A stretch of 64,000 nt of DNA from Oscillospiraceae bacterium (lineage in GTDB: Bacteria; Bacillota; Clostridia; Oscillospirales; Ruminococcaceae): contig JAJQIG010000046.1 of the NCBI GenBank assembly GCA_021199335.1, positions 1 through 64,000 of the forward strand. The letters run 5' to 3'. Below are positions 1 to 9,153 of this stretch, in pieces. Both the position numbers and the translations under genes were made by a program. The notes below the pieces were generated by a model. That model searched no databases and was not told the DNA's origin. It saw nothing but the letters and a program-made list of their open reading frames with translations. The number at the start of each line of letters is the position of its first letter. The stretch's first letter is position 1.

Positions 1-68
1 TACTGGATTCGAACCAGTGGCTTACTGCTTAGAAGGCAGTTACTCTATCCAGCTGAGTTAATGACGCC
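1..68 (-). tRNA. tRNA-Arg(TCT), 3' end truncated by window start
   Basis: Reverse complement GGCGTCATTAACTCAGCTGGATAGAGTAACTGCCTTCTAAGCAGTAAGCCACTGGTTCGAATCCAGTA has D arm, anticodon loop CTTCTAA and TTCGAATC T-arm. Confidence 0.88.
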
Positions 69-93
69 GATACAAAGTCCCTAAAGGGAAAAA

Positions 94-167
94 TGGAGCG
101 GGTGATGGGAATCGAACCCACACAACCAGCTTGGAAGGCTAGTGTTCTACCATTGAACTACACCCGC
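94..167 (-). tRNA. tRNA-Gly(TCC)
   Basis: Reverse complement GCGGGTGTAGTTCAATGGTAGAACACTAGCCTTCCAAGCTGGTTGTGTGGGTTCGATTCCCATCACCCGCTCCA; anticodon TCC, encoded CCA. Confidence 0.95.
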
Positions 168-501
168 ATCGTATTTGCCATATCCCTGACAACGAAATAT
201 ATTATATCACATAGATTTTGGTTTGTCAATACTTTTTTGGAATTTTTTTTGGAAATTTTCTAAGAGAAGAAAAAACGGCTGCTTGCCGGTAAAAATCAAA
301 TGCGAGCTTGAGTTGTTTTCAAAAAAATTTCCGATAAAAATGTCACAAAATGAACCCATAATTCGTTATAATAGACAGAGCGTTCAAAAAAGCGTTCGCC
401 TTCGATTACATTTAGTCAGGTCGGCGCATTTGACGGTATTTTCTGCGCAGGAAAAAGCTGTTACATACTGTCCATCAAGATAAAATCGGGAAGTGAGAAA
501 A

Positions 502-987
502 ATGAATTCAGAAAATCAGCGGAAGGTGGAGCTGCTGTATGAGCTTTACGAACAGGCGATGTACAGAGTTGCGTTTTCTGTTCTGAAAAATGAGGCGGAG
601 GCGGAAGATGCGGTTTCCGAAAGCTTTGTGGTCATCATCAAAAGCCTAAGAAAAATAGATTTACCCGAAAGCGAAATGACAAAGCGTTTCATTCTTAAAA
701 CAATAAAGAATAAGTCCATCGATATGTACAGAAGCATAGCCAAAAAGAGGGAAAAGGCTCTGTCGATTGATGAGTATGACCTGCAAAGCAATGAAAACGT
801 TGAGGATAACGCCATTAATCGAGAGATTATTTCGGGACTTGAAATGGGTGATGATGAGAAAAGACTGATTTATTTAAGGGAGTGTCAGGAGCTTTCGTGG
901 AAAGAGATTTCGGAACGGTTGGATATTTCCGAAAGTGCCGCAAGAAAACGGTTTGAAAGGCTTAAAAGAAAACTTGTAAAGAGGTAA
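502..987 (+). CDS. ECF-type RNA polymerase sigma-70 factor
   Basis: Translation has region 2 (YRVAFSVLKNEAEAEDAVSESFV) and region 4 HTH (ELSWKEISERLDISESAARKRFERLKRKL); alternative GTG start at 493. Confidence 0.85.
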   Translation: MNSENQRKVELLYELYEQAMYRVAFSVLKNEAEAEDAVSESFVVIIKSLRKIDLPESEMTKRFILKTIKNKSIDMYRSIAKKREKALSIDEYDLQSNENVEDNAINREIISGLEMGDDEKRLIYLRECQELSWKEISERLDISESAARKRFERLKRKLVKR

Positions 988-992
988 AAGGC

Positions 993-2330
993 ATGAAAAA
1001 TTATAACGAAAAAGAGCTTGATATAATATTTGAAAATGCGCTTAAAGGAGGAGAAATTCATGAATTTTCCGAAAGCTACAAAAAACGCAGAAAAGAAATT
1101 ATGAAGAGCGTTTCGGGGAGGAATATACGCATAAAAAGAATCTGTTTTACCACTGCCGCCGCAGCTGCCGTTATAGCGATAATTCCTTTGGGAGTATATG
1201 CGTATTCCCTTATAACCGCAAATATTGAAAAGACGGAGAAGTACCGAAGCACCGTTTATGTGAGTGCAGGGGAAGAGATGGAGAGCGACCCTATGGAGGT
1301 TGTCTTGAGCTATGTTCCCGAAAGCCTTGTTCTGCAAGGGGAGGACAGCCCGTTCGCAGGGAAGTATAAGAATGAAAACGGCGGCGGGATGACCTCTTTG
1401 TTCTATCATCTTAGCGGAGAAACCTATAAGAATCTTAGCTTTTCGCAAGCATCGGAGGAGTTTGAAACGGAAACCGCAAAGATACTTATAAATTATCGTG
1501 TAAGCTTTGACGCCGAAAAAGCGTCACCCGACAATTTCGGGCGTGAGGTTTTCGTGGTTATGAAGAATGCTCCGTACCTTGCAAGGCTTTATTTCACGGA
1601 TGATATTCTCTCGGAGGAGATAAGGAAAATCGCCGAGGGAGTGACCTTAAAACCTGCCGAAACAGAGCTTTATCCCGATTTTGCCGCAGAGCCCGAGGCT
1701 GAAGAAGGAGAAACAGACGATGAAGCCGTAAATGCCGAGAAAATCTATGCAGTCGGTGAGAAGGCGCAATTCAAATACAGTGACGGAGTAACGTTAAATG
1801 TCGCTGTAAGGAGCGTTAATTTCTATGACAGTTATGAAACCCTTACAACGGACGACGCAGGATATGATAAGGATTTCAGCGCATTTGTCGGAAGCCTTGA
1901 CGAAAATATAAGAACATACTATACTTATGGCGATGGAATATCAACGCTTGACGAGGATATTGAAGAAAGGAATGTTCCCCTTGAAATAGTGACAATGGAG
2001 GTTGAATACGAAAACATTTCGTCCGAAGAAGCCGAAATATGCGTGTGTCCGACACTTTTTACAGGCATTGGCGATGATACAAGATTATCGATGCAGTCGG
2101 GCGAAAATGGCATTGGAATAAGAGATACTCTTGCGGCAAAGTGCGATTCGGGATTACAGATTTCGTTTGTGGCAAGCGGCGAGCATAACAAAAATAACAT
2201 CATTGTTCCTGCGGGAGAAAAGCAAACCGTAAAGATTTCGTTCATTTTTGAAAAGGAGTACAGGGACAGTCTTTATCTTTCCTACACCTACAGCAGCGAC
2301 CCAACCTCATTTATTAAAATCGATGAATAA
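993..2330 (+). CDS. Putative membrane-anchored anti-sigma-like protein
   Basis: Directly downstream of ECF sigma gene; short N-terminal cytoplasmic part, one TM (ICFTTAAAAAVIAIIPLGVYAYSLI), large extracellular domain. Confidence 0.6.
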   Translation: MKNYNEKELDIIFENALKGGEIHEFSESYKKRRKEIMKSVSGRNIRIKRICFTTAAAAAVIAIIPLGVYAYSLITANIEKTEKYRSTVYVSAGEEMESDPMEVVLSYVPESLVLQGEDSPFAGKYKNENGGGMTSLFYHLSGETYKNLSFSQASEEFETETAKILINYRVSFDAEKASPDNFGREVFVVMKNAPYLARLYFTDDILSEEIRKIAEGVTLKPAETELYPDFAAEPEAEEGETDDEAVNAEKIYAVGEKAQFKYSDGVTLNVAVRSVNFYDSYETLTTDDAGYDKDFSAFVGSLDENIRTYYTYGDGISTLDEDIEERNVPLEIVTMEVEYENISSEEAEICVCPTLFTGIGDDTRLSMQSGENGIGIRDTLAAKCDSGLQISFVASGEHNKNNIIVPAGEKQTVKISFIFEKEYRDSLYLSYTYSSDPTSFIKIDE

Positions 2331-2336
2331 AGTAAC

Positions 2337-2373
2337 AGAGCTGCCGATTCACTTCGGCGGCTCTGCTTTTTTT
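2337..2373 (+). terminator. Rho-independent terminator after sigma/anti-sigma pair
   Basis: CAGAGCTGCCG...CGGCGGCTCTG hairpin followed by T-tract. Confidence 0.8.
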
Positions 2374-2412
2374 GAGCGGATAATACCCAAAATCAAGTTT
2401 TTTCCTGTCCCC

Positions 2413-2441
2413 TTGACAAAATAATAGGTCGGTGATATACT
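2413..2441 (+). promoter_or_regulatory. Sigma-A type promoter
   Basis: TTGACA-N17-TATACT. Confidence 0.7.
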
Positions 2442-2522
2442 ATATATGTGCTTTTTGATTGAAATTTGCTGCCGAAACAGCGTGTTCATATACATATATT
2501 TTAAATGAAAGAAGTGACCGTA

Positions 2523-3368
2523 ATGATATGTCCGAAATGTGGTAAAGAAAATAGTGAGGATGCGGCTTTCTGCGGGGAGTGCGGATATGATTTCTCCTCC
2601 GATAACATAATGAACGCCCTTGATAATGGTGATTCCGAGAGCGAGAAGCCATCTTCAAAGAAAGAGAAAAGGCGTTCCAAAAAGGAAAAGGACAAGCGGA
2701 ATAATGGCGAAAATACCGATAATAAAAAATCCAAGAAAACTAAGGTTAAGGTAATCCTTGTCGCTGTCGCTGTCATCATCGTTGTGATTGCCGTTGCGGT
2801 TCTCGTTCTGTTTTTCTCCTCAACCGAGGGCGAAAAGGTGCTGAATAATATCCCGATAGGCAGAGATGTCGCCTATGCCGAGTCCAAGACGGGGAGAAAC
2901 TTCACAACCGTTTCGAAATATGCCGCAGTTGAGGACATTGCAGCATTTGATAATATTTGTGAGGCTGATTCGGGCCTGCGTGTTGAGGGGATACAGTACC
3001 CCGAATGGGCGGTCACAATTTCCCTTGCGGAGGATAAGACTATAAATAAGGTCGTCTATTATGACTTCTCCCAGCTCCAGAAAAACTGGAAGGGTCACCA
3101 CTCTAATGATGAAATTCCCCTTGCGAGGATTGAATACGGAATGAGCGAAAAATCCGTTGAACGAGCAATGGGCTTTAAGCCGTATACAATAATAAAAGAG
3201 GTTGACAATAACGTTACGTATGTCTACCGTTACTATTATTCCGACGATGTAACGGGCAATGACGTTGTCTGCAACTATTCCGTTGTGTTTGATGATGCAA
3301 ACGGCTCGGTTAAAGATGTTTATGTAAGCATTGTCGACTATGCGTCTGTTATAATTAATGCGGATTGA
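2523..3368 (+). CDS. Zinc-ribbon membrane protein of unknown function
   Basis: N-terminal MICPKCGKENSEDAAFCGECGYDF zinc ribbon, charged linker, one TM helix, extracellular domain. Confidence 0.7.
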   Translation: MICPKCGKENSEDAAFCGECGYDFSSDNIMNALDNGDSESEKPSSKKEKRRSKKEKDKRNNGENTDNKKSKKTKVKVILVAVAVIIVVIAVAVLVLFFSSTEGEKVLNNIPIGRDVAYAESKTGRNFTTVSKYAAVEDIAAFDNICEADSGLRVEGIQYPEWAVTISLAEDKTINKVVYYDFSQLQKNWKGHHSNDEIPLARIEYGMSEKSVERAMGFKPYTIIKEVDNNVTYVYRYYYSDDVTGNDVVCNYSVVFDDANGSVKDVYVSIVDYASVIINAD

Positions 3369-3400
3369 TGTAACGAAATTGGCGGAGGATTTAATATAAT

Positions 3401-4447
3401 ATGAAAAAGCTTTTGTCTGCAATACTTCCGATAATAATTATGATTTCCATGACGGCTTGTTCGTCGGAGGATACGACCGAGGCTGCGGAAGCCTCGGATG
3501 CGACCGTTCAGACTGCTTCCGAAACAGCAGAGGAAACGCAGGAGAACGCAGGCGGTTTTACCGTCAGCGGAACAAAGCTCCTTGATGCTAACGGAAACGA
3601 GTTCGTTTTCAGGGGAATAAATCATGCGCATTCGTGGTTTCCTCAGAATGACGGCGAGGCGCTCCAAGCTATTGCCGATACGGGCGCAAACTGCGTGAGA
3701 ATAGTTTTGGCAAACGGTATTCAGTGGACGAAGGATTCTTCTGAAACAATTACCTCGCTTATTGAAAAATGCAAAGCCCTGAATATGATCGCCATTGTTG
3801 AGGTTCATGACGGCACAGGCGATGACAGCCTTGAAACTATAGAGCAAATCTGCGACTACTGGATTGAGGTTAAGGACGCCCTTATCGGAACGGAGGACTA
3901 TGTTATCCTTAACATTGCCAATGAATGGGTCGGCACATGGGACAGTACAATTTGGCGTGACGGATATGTAAGCGTTATCCCAAAGCTGCGTGAGGCCGGT
4001 ATAAAGAATACGCTTATGGTTGATGCGGCAGGCTGGGGACAGTACAGCAAAAGCATTGCGGATTACGGAGCAGAGGTTTTTGCTGCAGACCCCGATGCGA
4101 ATACAATGTTTTCTATTCATATGTACGGCTCGGCAGGAAAGAATGAAAGTACGATTAAATCGGGTATCGAGGGAGTAACCTCGCAGAATCTCTGCGTGTG
4201 TGTCGGCGAATTCGGCTATAAGCATTCGGACGGTGACGTTGACGAAGCATATATAATGCAATACTGCACGGAGAATGATATAGGATACCTGGGCTGGAGT
4301 TGGAAAGGCAACGGCGGCGGAGTTGAATATCTTGATATTTCCGAAAGCTGGGACGGCTCCGTCCTTTCAGCCGATTGGGGCGAGGTGCTTATTAACGGAG
4401 AAAACGGAATAAAGGCTACGTCCGAAATCTGTTCCGTTTTTGAATAA
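3401..4447 (+). CDS. GH5-family lipoprotein, probable endo-beta-1,4-mannanase (GH5_8-like)
   Basis: Lipobox-type signal (ILPIIIMISMTAC); FRGINHAHSWF, NIANEWVGTWD (acid/base Glu), CVGEFGYKHSDGDVDE (nucleophile Glu), WSWKGNGGGVEYLD resemble bacterial GH5_8 mannanases. Confidence 0.8.
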   Translation: MKKLLSAILPIIIMISMTACSSEDTTEAAEASDATVQTASETAEETQENAGGFTVSGTKLLDANGNEFVFRGINHAHSWFPQNDGEALQAIADTGANCVRIVLANGIQWTKDSSETITSLIEKCKALNMIAIVEVHDGTGDDSLETIEQICDYWIEVKDALIGTEDYVILNIANEWVGTWDSTIWRDGYVSVIPKLREAGIKNTLMVDAAGWGQYSKSIADYGAEVFAADPDANTMFSIHMYGSAGKNESTIKSGIEGVTSQNLCVCVGEFGYKHSDGDVDEAYIMQYCTENDIGYLGWSWKGNGGGVEYLDISESWDGSVLSADWGEVLINGENGIKATSEICSVFE

Positions 4448-4474
4448 ATTGATGCTTTAAAAGGAGATTTTACC

Positions 4475-5128
4475 ATGACGGACGGCGAAATTTTTTCTCA
4501 TATCGACCATACACAGCTGAAGGCTGTTTCAACGCAAGCCGATATTGACCTCCTTTGTGAGGAAGCGCTAAGGCTTAAAACGGCATCCGTTTGTATTCCT
4601 CCGTCATATGTCGCTTATGCAAGAAAAAAATTCGGCGGGGAGCTTAATATTTGCACAGTTATAGGCTTCCCGTTGGGATATAATACAACCGCAGTTAAGG
4701 TGTTTGAAACACAGTGTGCCGTTGCGGACGGCGCGGATGAGATTGATATGGTTGTTAACCTCGGTGATGTCAAAAACGGCTGTTACGATAAGGTAACGTC
4801 GGAGATCTCAGCTGTAAAAAAAGCCGCAGGGGGCAAAATTCTCAAGGTTATAGTCGAAACCTGTTACCTTAATGAGAGTGAAAAAACAGCCCTTTGCAAA
4901 TGCGTTTCGGACGGTGGCGCCGACTATATAAAAACCTCCACAGGCTTTGGTACGGACGGAGCAAGGATTGAGGATGTACGTCTTTTTGCGAAGAATCTCA
5001 GCGGTGGAGTGAAAATCAAAGCGGCGGGCGGAATAAGAACCCGTGAGGATATCGAGATGTTCCTTGCGGATGGGTGCGACCGCATAGGAACAAGCTCTGC
5101 GGTGAAAATCCTAACCTCCGAATTGTAA
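4475..5128 (+). CDS. deoC: Deoxyribose-phosphate aldolase
   Basis: DHTQLKA, VCIPPSYV, VIGFPLGYNTTAVKVFE, KVIVETCYL, YIKTSTGF, KAAGGIR motifs. Confidence 0.93.
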   Translation: MTDGEIFSHIDHTQLKAVSTQADIDLLCEEALRLKTASVCIPPSYVAYARKKFGGELNICTVIGFPLGYNTTAVKVFETQCAVADGADEIDMVVNLGDVKNGCYDKVTSEISAVKKAAGGKILKVIVETCYLNESEKTALCKCVSDGGADYIKTSTGFGTDGARIEDVRLFAKNLSGGVKIKAAGGIRTREDIEMFLADGCDRIGTSSAVKILTSEL

Positions 5129-5170
5129 CTGTTGTATTCATATTGTAATAGAATTGAAACCGAATGGTAG

Positions 5171-5199
5171 TTGACCTTGCAAATTCCCCCTGGTACAAT
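5171..5199 (+). promoter_or_regulatory. Sigma-A type promoter upstream of LRR lipoprotein
   Basis: TTGACC-N17-TACAAT. Confidence 0.65.
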
Positions 5200-5234
5200 T
5201 TTCTTATGTGAAATTTGTATAGGGGGATTTTTAT

Positions 5235-6575
5235 ATGAGAAAAAAAGCAATTATATCCGTAATAATGATTTTGGCGCTTTTTACAGCTTGTTCAAAGCAC
5301 GAAAATGAAGAGGAGCTGATTACCTTGCTTACCTCCGAAGCGGTATTTAGTGAGGAAGCATCAACCGATAACAGCTTTTTGGGGGATTATGCGGAGGAAA
5401 AATCGGAAAATATCGATGATACGGAAAGCGAATATGTTACCATTATGGGTAGGCTTTATTCCAAGAAGCGAACGTCGTTCTCCTTTTACCCCGAAATGGG
5501 GGTTACAAGCGAGGGAATTGCCGAGCTTTGCAATTTGCCGAACCTGAAAACTCTGTATTTGTCAAGCTTCGACCTCACGGATGTTGATTTAAGTCCGCTC
5601 TCCGAGCTAACATCACTTGAAAGTCTGTATTTAAGCTATAATACGGGAATTACGGATATAGGCTTTTTATCAAGCCTTACAAATCTTGAAGAATTGCAGC
5701 TTTGCAGCAATTCTATTAATGACATAAACGCATTGTCAACTCTTACAAATCTTGAAAAATTGGAGCTTTGTTACAATTCTGTCAATGATATAAGCGCACT
5801 GTCAAGCCTTACGAACCTTGAAGAATTGGATCTTAGTTCCAATTCGGTCGATGATATAACCGCTTTGTCCGGGCTTGTTAAGCTCAGGGAGTTAAAGCTC
5901 AGTGAGAATAATATCAGCGATTTAACGGCATTGTCGGAGCTAAAGAACCTTACTGTCCTTGAATTAGGCTCAAATGAAATTACCGAAATTGATGCTCTGT
6001 CAAACCTAACGGAGCTTACGGAATTGTATCTTGGCTCAAATGAAATTACCGAAATTAACGCTCTGTCAAACCTAACGAGGCTTGCGAAATTAAGCCTTTG
6101 GGGAAATAAAATTACCGAAATTGACGCCCTGTCAAACCTTACAGGGCTTACGGAATTGTATCTTGGCTCAAATGAAATTACCGAAATTGATGCCCTGTCA
6201 AGCCTTACAGGGCTTGCGGGACTGGAGCTTTCGGGAAACGAAATCAGCAATGCGGAACCGCTGTCCAAACTCGTGGGGTTGAATCGGTTGTACATTAGTG
6301 ATAACGTCATTGTAAGCATAGAGGCATTGTCGTGTTTGCAAAGTCTTGAGTATTTGCTCATTGACGGCAACCTAATTACCGATATAAGTCCGTTATCGGA
6401 GCTTTCTCGGCTTAAAGCGCTCGAATTATCCGAAAATCCGCTTGACAGCTTGGATGTTGATACACTTTCAAAGCTGACAAGCCTTGAATTTTTGACCCTC
6501 GGCGATGGGGTAACATTTGATAATGCCGATATTGAAGAATTAAGGGCGGCGCTGCCGGAATGTTCTATCAGTTAA
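5235..6575 (+). CDS. Leucine-rich-repeat lipoprotein (SDS22/internalin-like)
   Basis: Lipobox (MILALFTAC) and about 13 tandem 22-aa LRRs (LTELYLGSNEITEIDALSNLT). Confidence 0.85.
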   Translation: MRKKAIISVIMILALFTACSKHENEEELITLLTSEAVFSEEASTDNSFLGDYAEEKSENIDDTESEYVTIMGRLYSKKRTSFSFYPEMGVTSEGIAELCNLPNLKTLYLSSFDLTDVDLSPLSELTSLESLYLSYNTGITDIGFLSSLTNLEELQLCSNSINDINALSTLTNLEKLELCYNSVNDISALSSLTNLEELDLSSNSVDDITALSGLVKLRELKLSENNISDLTALSELKNLTVLELGSNEITEIDALSNLTELTELYLGSNEITEINALSNLTRLAKLSLWGNKITEIDALSNLTGLTELYLGSNEITEIDALSSLTGLAGLELSGNEISNAEPLSKLVGLNRLYISDNVIVSIEALSCLQSLEYLLIDGNLITDISPLSELSRLKALELSENPLDSLDVDTLSKLTSLEFLTLGDGVTFDNADIEELRAALPECSIS

Positions 6576-6838
6576 TCGGGATAAGAACGATACCCCAAAA
6601 GCGTTTTATGGCTGATTTTTTCCGATTATTATGCAGCTTTAACCAAAATCGGCAAGGATTCCCCCACTTCAACCGATAGGTAGGTGATGGTGAATTGCCA
6701 AAGGGGGAATTAACGGCAGCGGTGGGCGGAGAGAACCCGGTATCAAAATAGTACGCATGCGTAATACGCATGCATGCCTATGTACGATGCCGCACTCCGT
6801 TAAATTACCGAGAGTGGATTGAAACAATAAAACAATAC

Positions 6839-6867
6839 TGGACAAAGGAAGAAAACTGTGGTATAAT
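6839..6867 (+). promoter_or_regulatory. Promoter upstream of GH13 gene
   Basis: TGGACA-N17-TATAAT. Confidence 0.6.
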
Positions 6868-6993
6868 GTTACTCAGTTGAAGTTTTCCTACTGCCTTTAG
6901 TCTTGGATTGAACCAAATTCGGCGGCGGACTGCGTTAGGTGATACAGTAAGCTCCCGATTAAAGGCAAATATTATTGAAGAGGTATACCGAAT

Positions 6994-8727
6994 ATGTCAC
7001 ATTGGATTGAGAAAAGTAATGTTTATCACATTTACCCCCTTGGTTTCTGCGGATGCGAACAGTATCGCTCCGAATCATCGGAAAAACCAGTTCCTCGCAT
7101 AAGAAAGGTTATCGATTGGATTCCTCATCTTAAACAAATGCATTTCAACGCCGTTTATTTCGGACCCGTTTTTGAGTCGGTTAAGCACGGATATGATACA
7201 ATAGATTATATGGTAATTGACAGACGTCTTGGAACAAATCAGGATTTTAAGGATGTCTGCAATGCGCTCCATGAAAACGGAATAAAGGTTATCCTTGACG
7301 GAGTTTTCAACCATGTCGGCAGGGAAAACCCCATGTTTATGGATGTCCGTGCAAATAAGCAGGGTTCACGCTATAAGGATTGGTTCTGCGGACTTAATTT
7401 TGGCGGAAATTCTTCCTATAACGACGGTTTTTGGTATGAGGGCTGGAATAACTGCTACGACCTTGTTAAGCTGAACCTCTGGAATGATGAGGTTGTGAAC
7501 TACCTTCTCTCGGCGGTAAAAATGTGGATTGAGGAATGGGATATTGACGGGATAAGATTCGATGCCGCAGATTGCCTTAGGGATGAATTTATTAAGCGAA
7601 TCCACGGCTTTACACGCTCGCTTAAACCTGATTTTTGGCTTATGGGCGAAATTATTCACGGAAATTATTCACGTTGGGCTAACAGCGAAATGTTTGACTG
7701 CGTAACAAATTATCAATGCTATAAGGGAATTTATTCCTCACATAATGACCGCAACTATTTTGAAATTGCGCATTCGATTGAATACCAAATGGGGCAGTAT
7801 GGCAGCATATATATGTATAACTTCCTCGATAACCATGATGTTCCCCGCCTTGCATCCGTCCTCCGCAACCCCGAACATATCGAATGCTGTTATACAATGA
7901 TATACATGATGTACGGCGTTCCGTCCGTTTATTACGGAAGCGAGTTTGGAATAAAGGGCGAAAAGGGCAGGGGAGAAAATGCCGACGCGCCCCTCAGACC
8001 ATGCATTGACCTTGATATGGCTGAAGAAAATATCAAGCTCATGAAGCATATTTCCGACCTTGGAGCGATCCGACAGTGCATTCCCGCAGTCCAAACAGGC
8101 TCCTATGCAAAAATGGAACTTAAAAATCAGACGTTCCTCTTTAAGAGGGAAAAGGACGGCGAAACGGTCTATGTTGCCCTTAATATAAGCGATGGCGACT
8201 ATACATTCCGTTTTAATACAAAATATTCTAAGCTTGCAGACAGACTTTCGGGCAGACAGTTTAATGTTAATAACGGAAATGCCGAAATTACAGTGCCGAA
8301 AAATACTTCTATGGTTCTTGTGGATTCCGAATTGCAAATGCCGCATAAGGACGAGGAAGAAATGGTTCAGCCTGTTCCTGAAGAAAAAACAGAACCTACG
8401 GTAATTCCCGAAGCAAAGGTTCGGGAGGATATATCGGAGGAAAAGCCCGTTTCCTGCGTAACTCCCGCTATGGATAAGGGCAACGGAGTAAAAGGAATTG
8501 GCGTTCCCGATGGAAGAAAGCCCGTTATCGGAGGACAGTATAAGCATTTCAAGGGCGGAGATTACGTACTCCTTAACTGCGCAAAGGACCATGAAACCTG
8601 CGAGGAAATTGCGGTTTATATGTCGCTTAACGGCAAACCCGATGTTTGGGTAAGACCTATGTCGATGTTCCTTGAGGATGTTGACGACCACGGCAATGTT
8701 AAGCCGAGATTTGAACTTGTGCAGTGA
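6994..8727 (+). CDS. Cytoplasmic GH13 alpha-amylase family enzyme with C-terminal DUF1653-like domain
   Basis: GH13 motifs DGVFNH, DGIRFDAAD, GEII, NFLDNHD; C-terminal GGQYKHFKGGDYVLLNCAKDHETCEEIAVY...WVRPMSMFLE resembles DUF1653. Confidence 0.85.
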   Translation: MSHWIEKSNVYHIYPLGFCGCEQYRSESSEKPVPRIRKVIDWIPHLKQMHFNAVYFGPVFESVKHGYDTIDYMVIDRRLGTNQDFKDVCNALHENGIKVILDGVFNHVGRENPMFMDVRANKQGSRYKDWFCGLNFGGNSSYNDGFWYEGWNNCYDLVKLNLWNDEVVNYLLSAVKMWIEEWDIDGIRFDAADCLRDEFIKRIHGFTRSLKPDFWLMGEIIHGNYSRWANSEMFDCVTNYQCYKGIYSSHNDRNYFEIAHSIEYQMGQYGSIYMYNFLDNHDVPRLASVLRNPEHIECCYTMIYMMYGVPSVYYGSEFGIKGEKGRGENADAPLRPCIDLDMAEENIKLMKHISDLGAIRQCIPAVQTGSYAKMELKNQTFLFKREKDGETVYVALNISDGDYTFRFNTKYSKLADRLSGRQFNVNNGNAEITVPKNTSMVLVDSELQMPHKDEEEMVQPVPEEKTEPTVIPEAKVREDISEEKPVSCVTPAMDKGNGVKGIGVPDGRKPVIGGQYKHFKGGDYVLLNCAKDHETCEEIAVYMSLNGKPDVWVRPMSMFLEDVDDHGNVKPRFELVQ

Positions 8728-8821
8728 TTTTATGTAAATCTGTGAAGCGGGAATATTCCTTGCTTCACAGATTATTGCTGTAAGCCGTCACGCTAAAGCG
8801 ATAACTTTTTGGGGGTAACGC

Positions 8822-8989
8822 TTAGCAGCTGCACTTCTTTTCAAAGGACTCGCAGTCAACGCATTCGCAAACGGAGGGGTTGGGTTCGTGAGTTCCTACC
8901 TTGATTGATTCAAGCGAACAGTAATGCTCCGAGTTAAGATTGTACTTGCACGATGCAACATCACAATGAATACTTGGATTTTTTGACAT
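8822..8989 (-). CDS. Small DUF1540-like Cys-rich protein (55 aa), absent from ORF track
   Basis: Translation MSKNPSIHCDVASCKYNLNSEHYCSLESIKVGTHEPNPSVCECVDCESFEKKCSC; preceded by AGGAGAAAGAAC. Confidence 0.8.
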   Translation of the reverse strand: MSKNPSIHCDVASCKYNLNSEHYCSLESIKVGTHEPNPSVCECVDCESFEKKCSC

Positions 8990-9153
8990 AGTTCTTTCTC
9001 CTTAGCTTATAAATAATATGGTAAAACCGCATCTCATCTGCGGTACGGTTATAGTATTTGCGCTGCGGCGATAAAAATGCATTTTTGCAGAAGTCAATTT
9101 TTTCTTTTATGGGAGAAATGTTTTTCTGCATCCGTAAAATGTGGAGGATTAAT

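Noticed and set aside
223-483. 86-aa ORF upstream of ECF sigma gene
   Set aside because: No SD, low-complexity start, lies in promoter region of the sigma gene.
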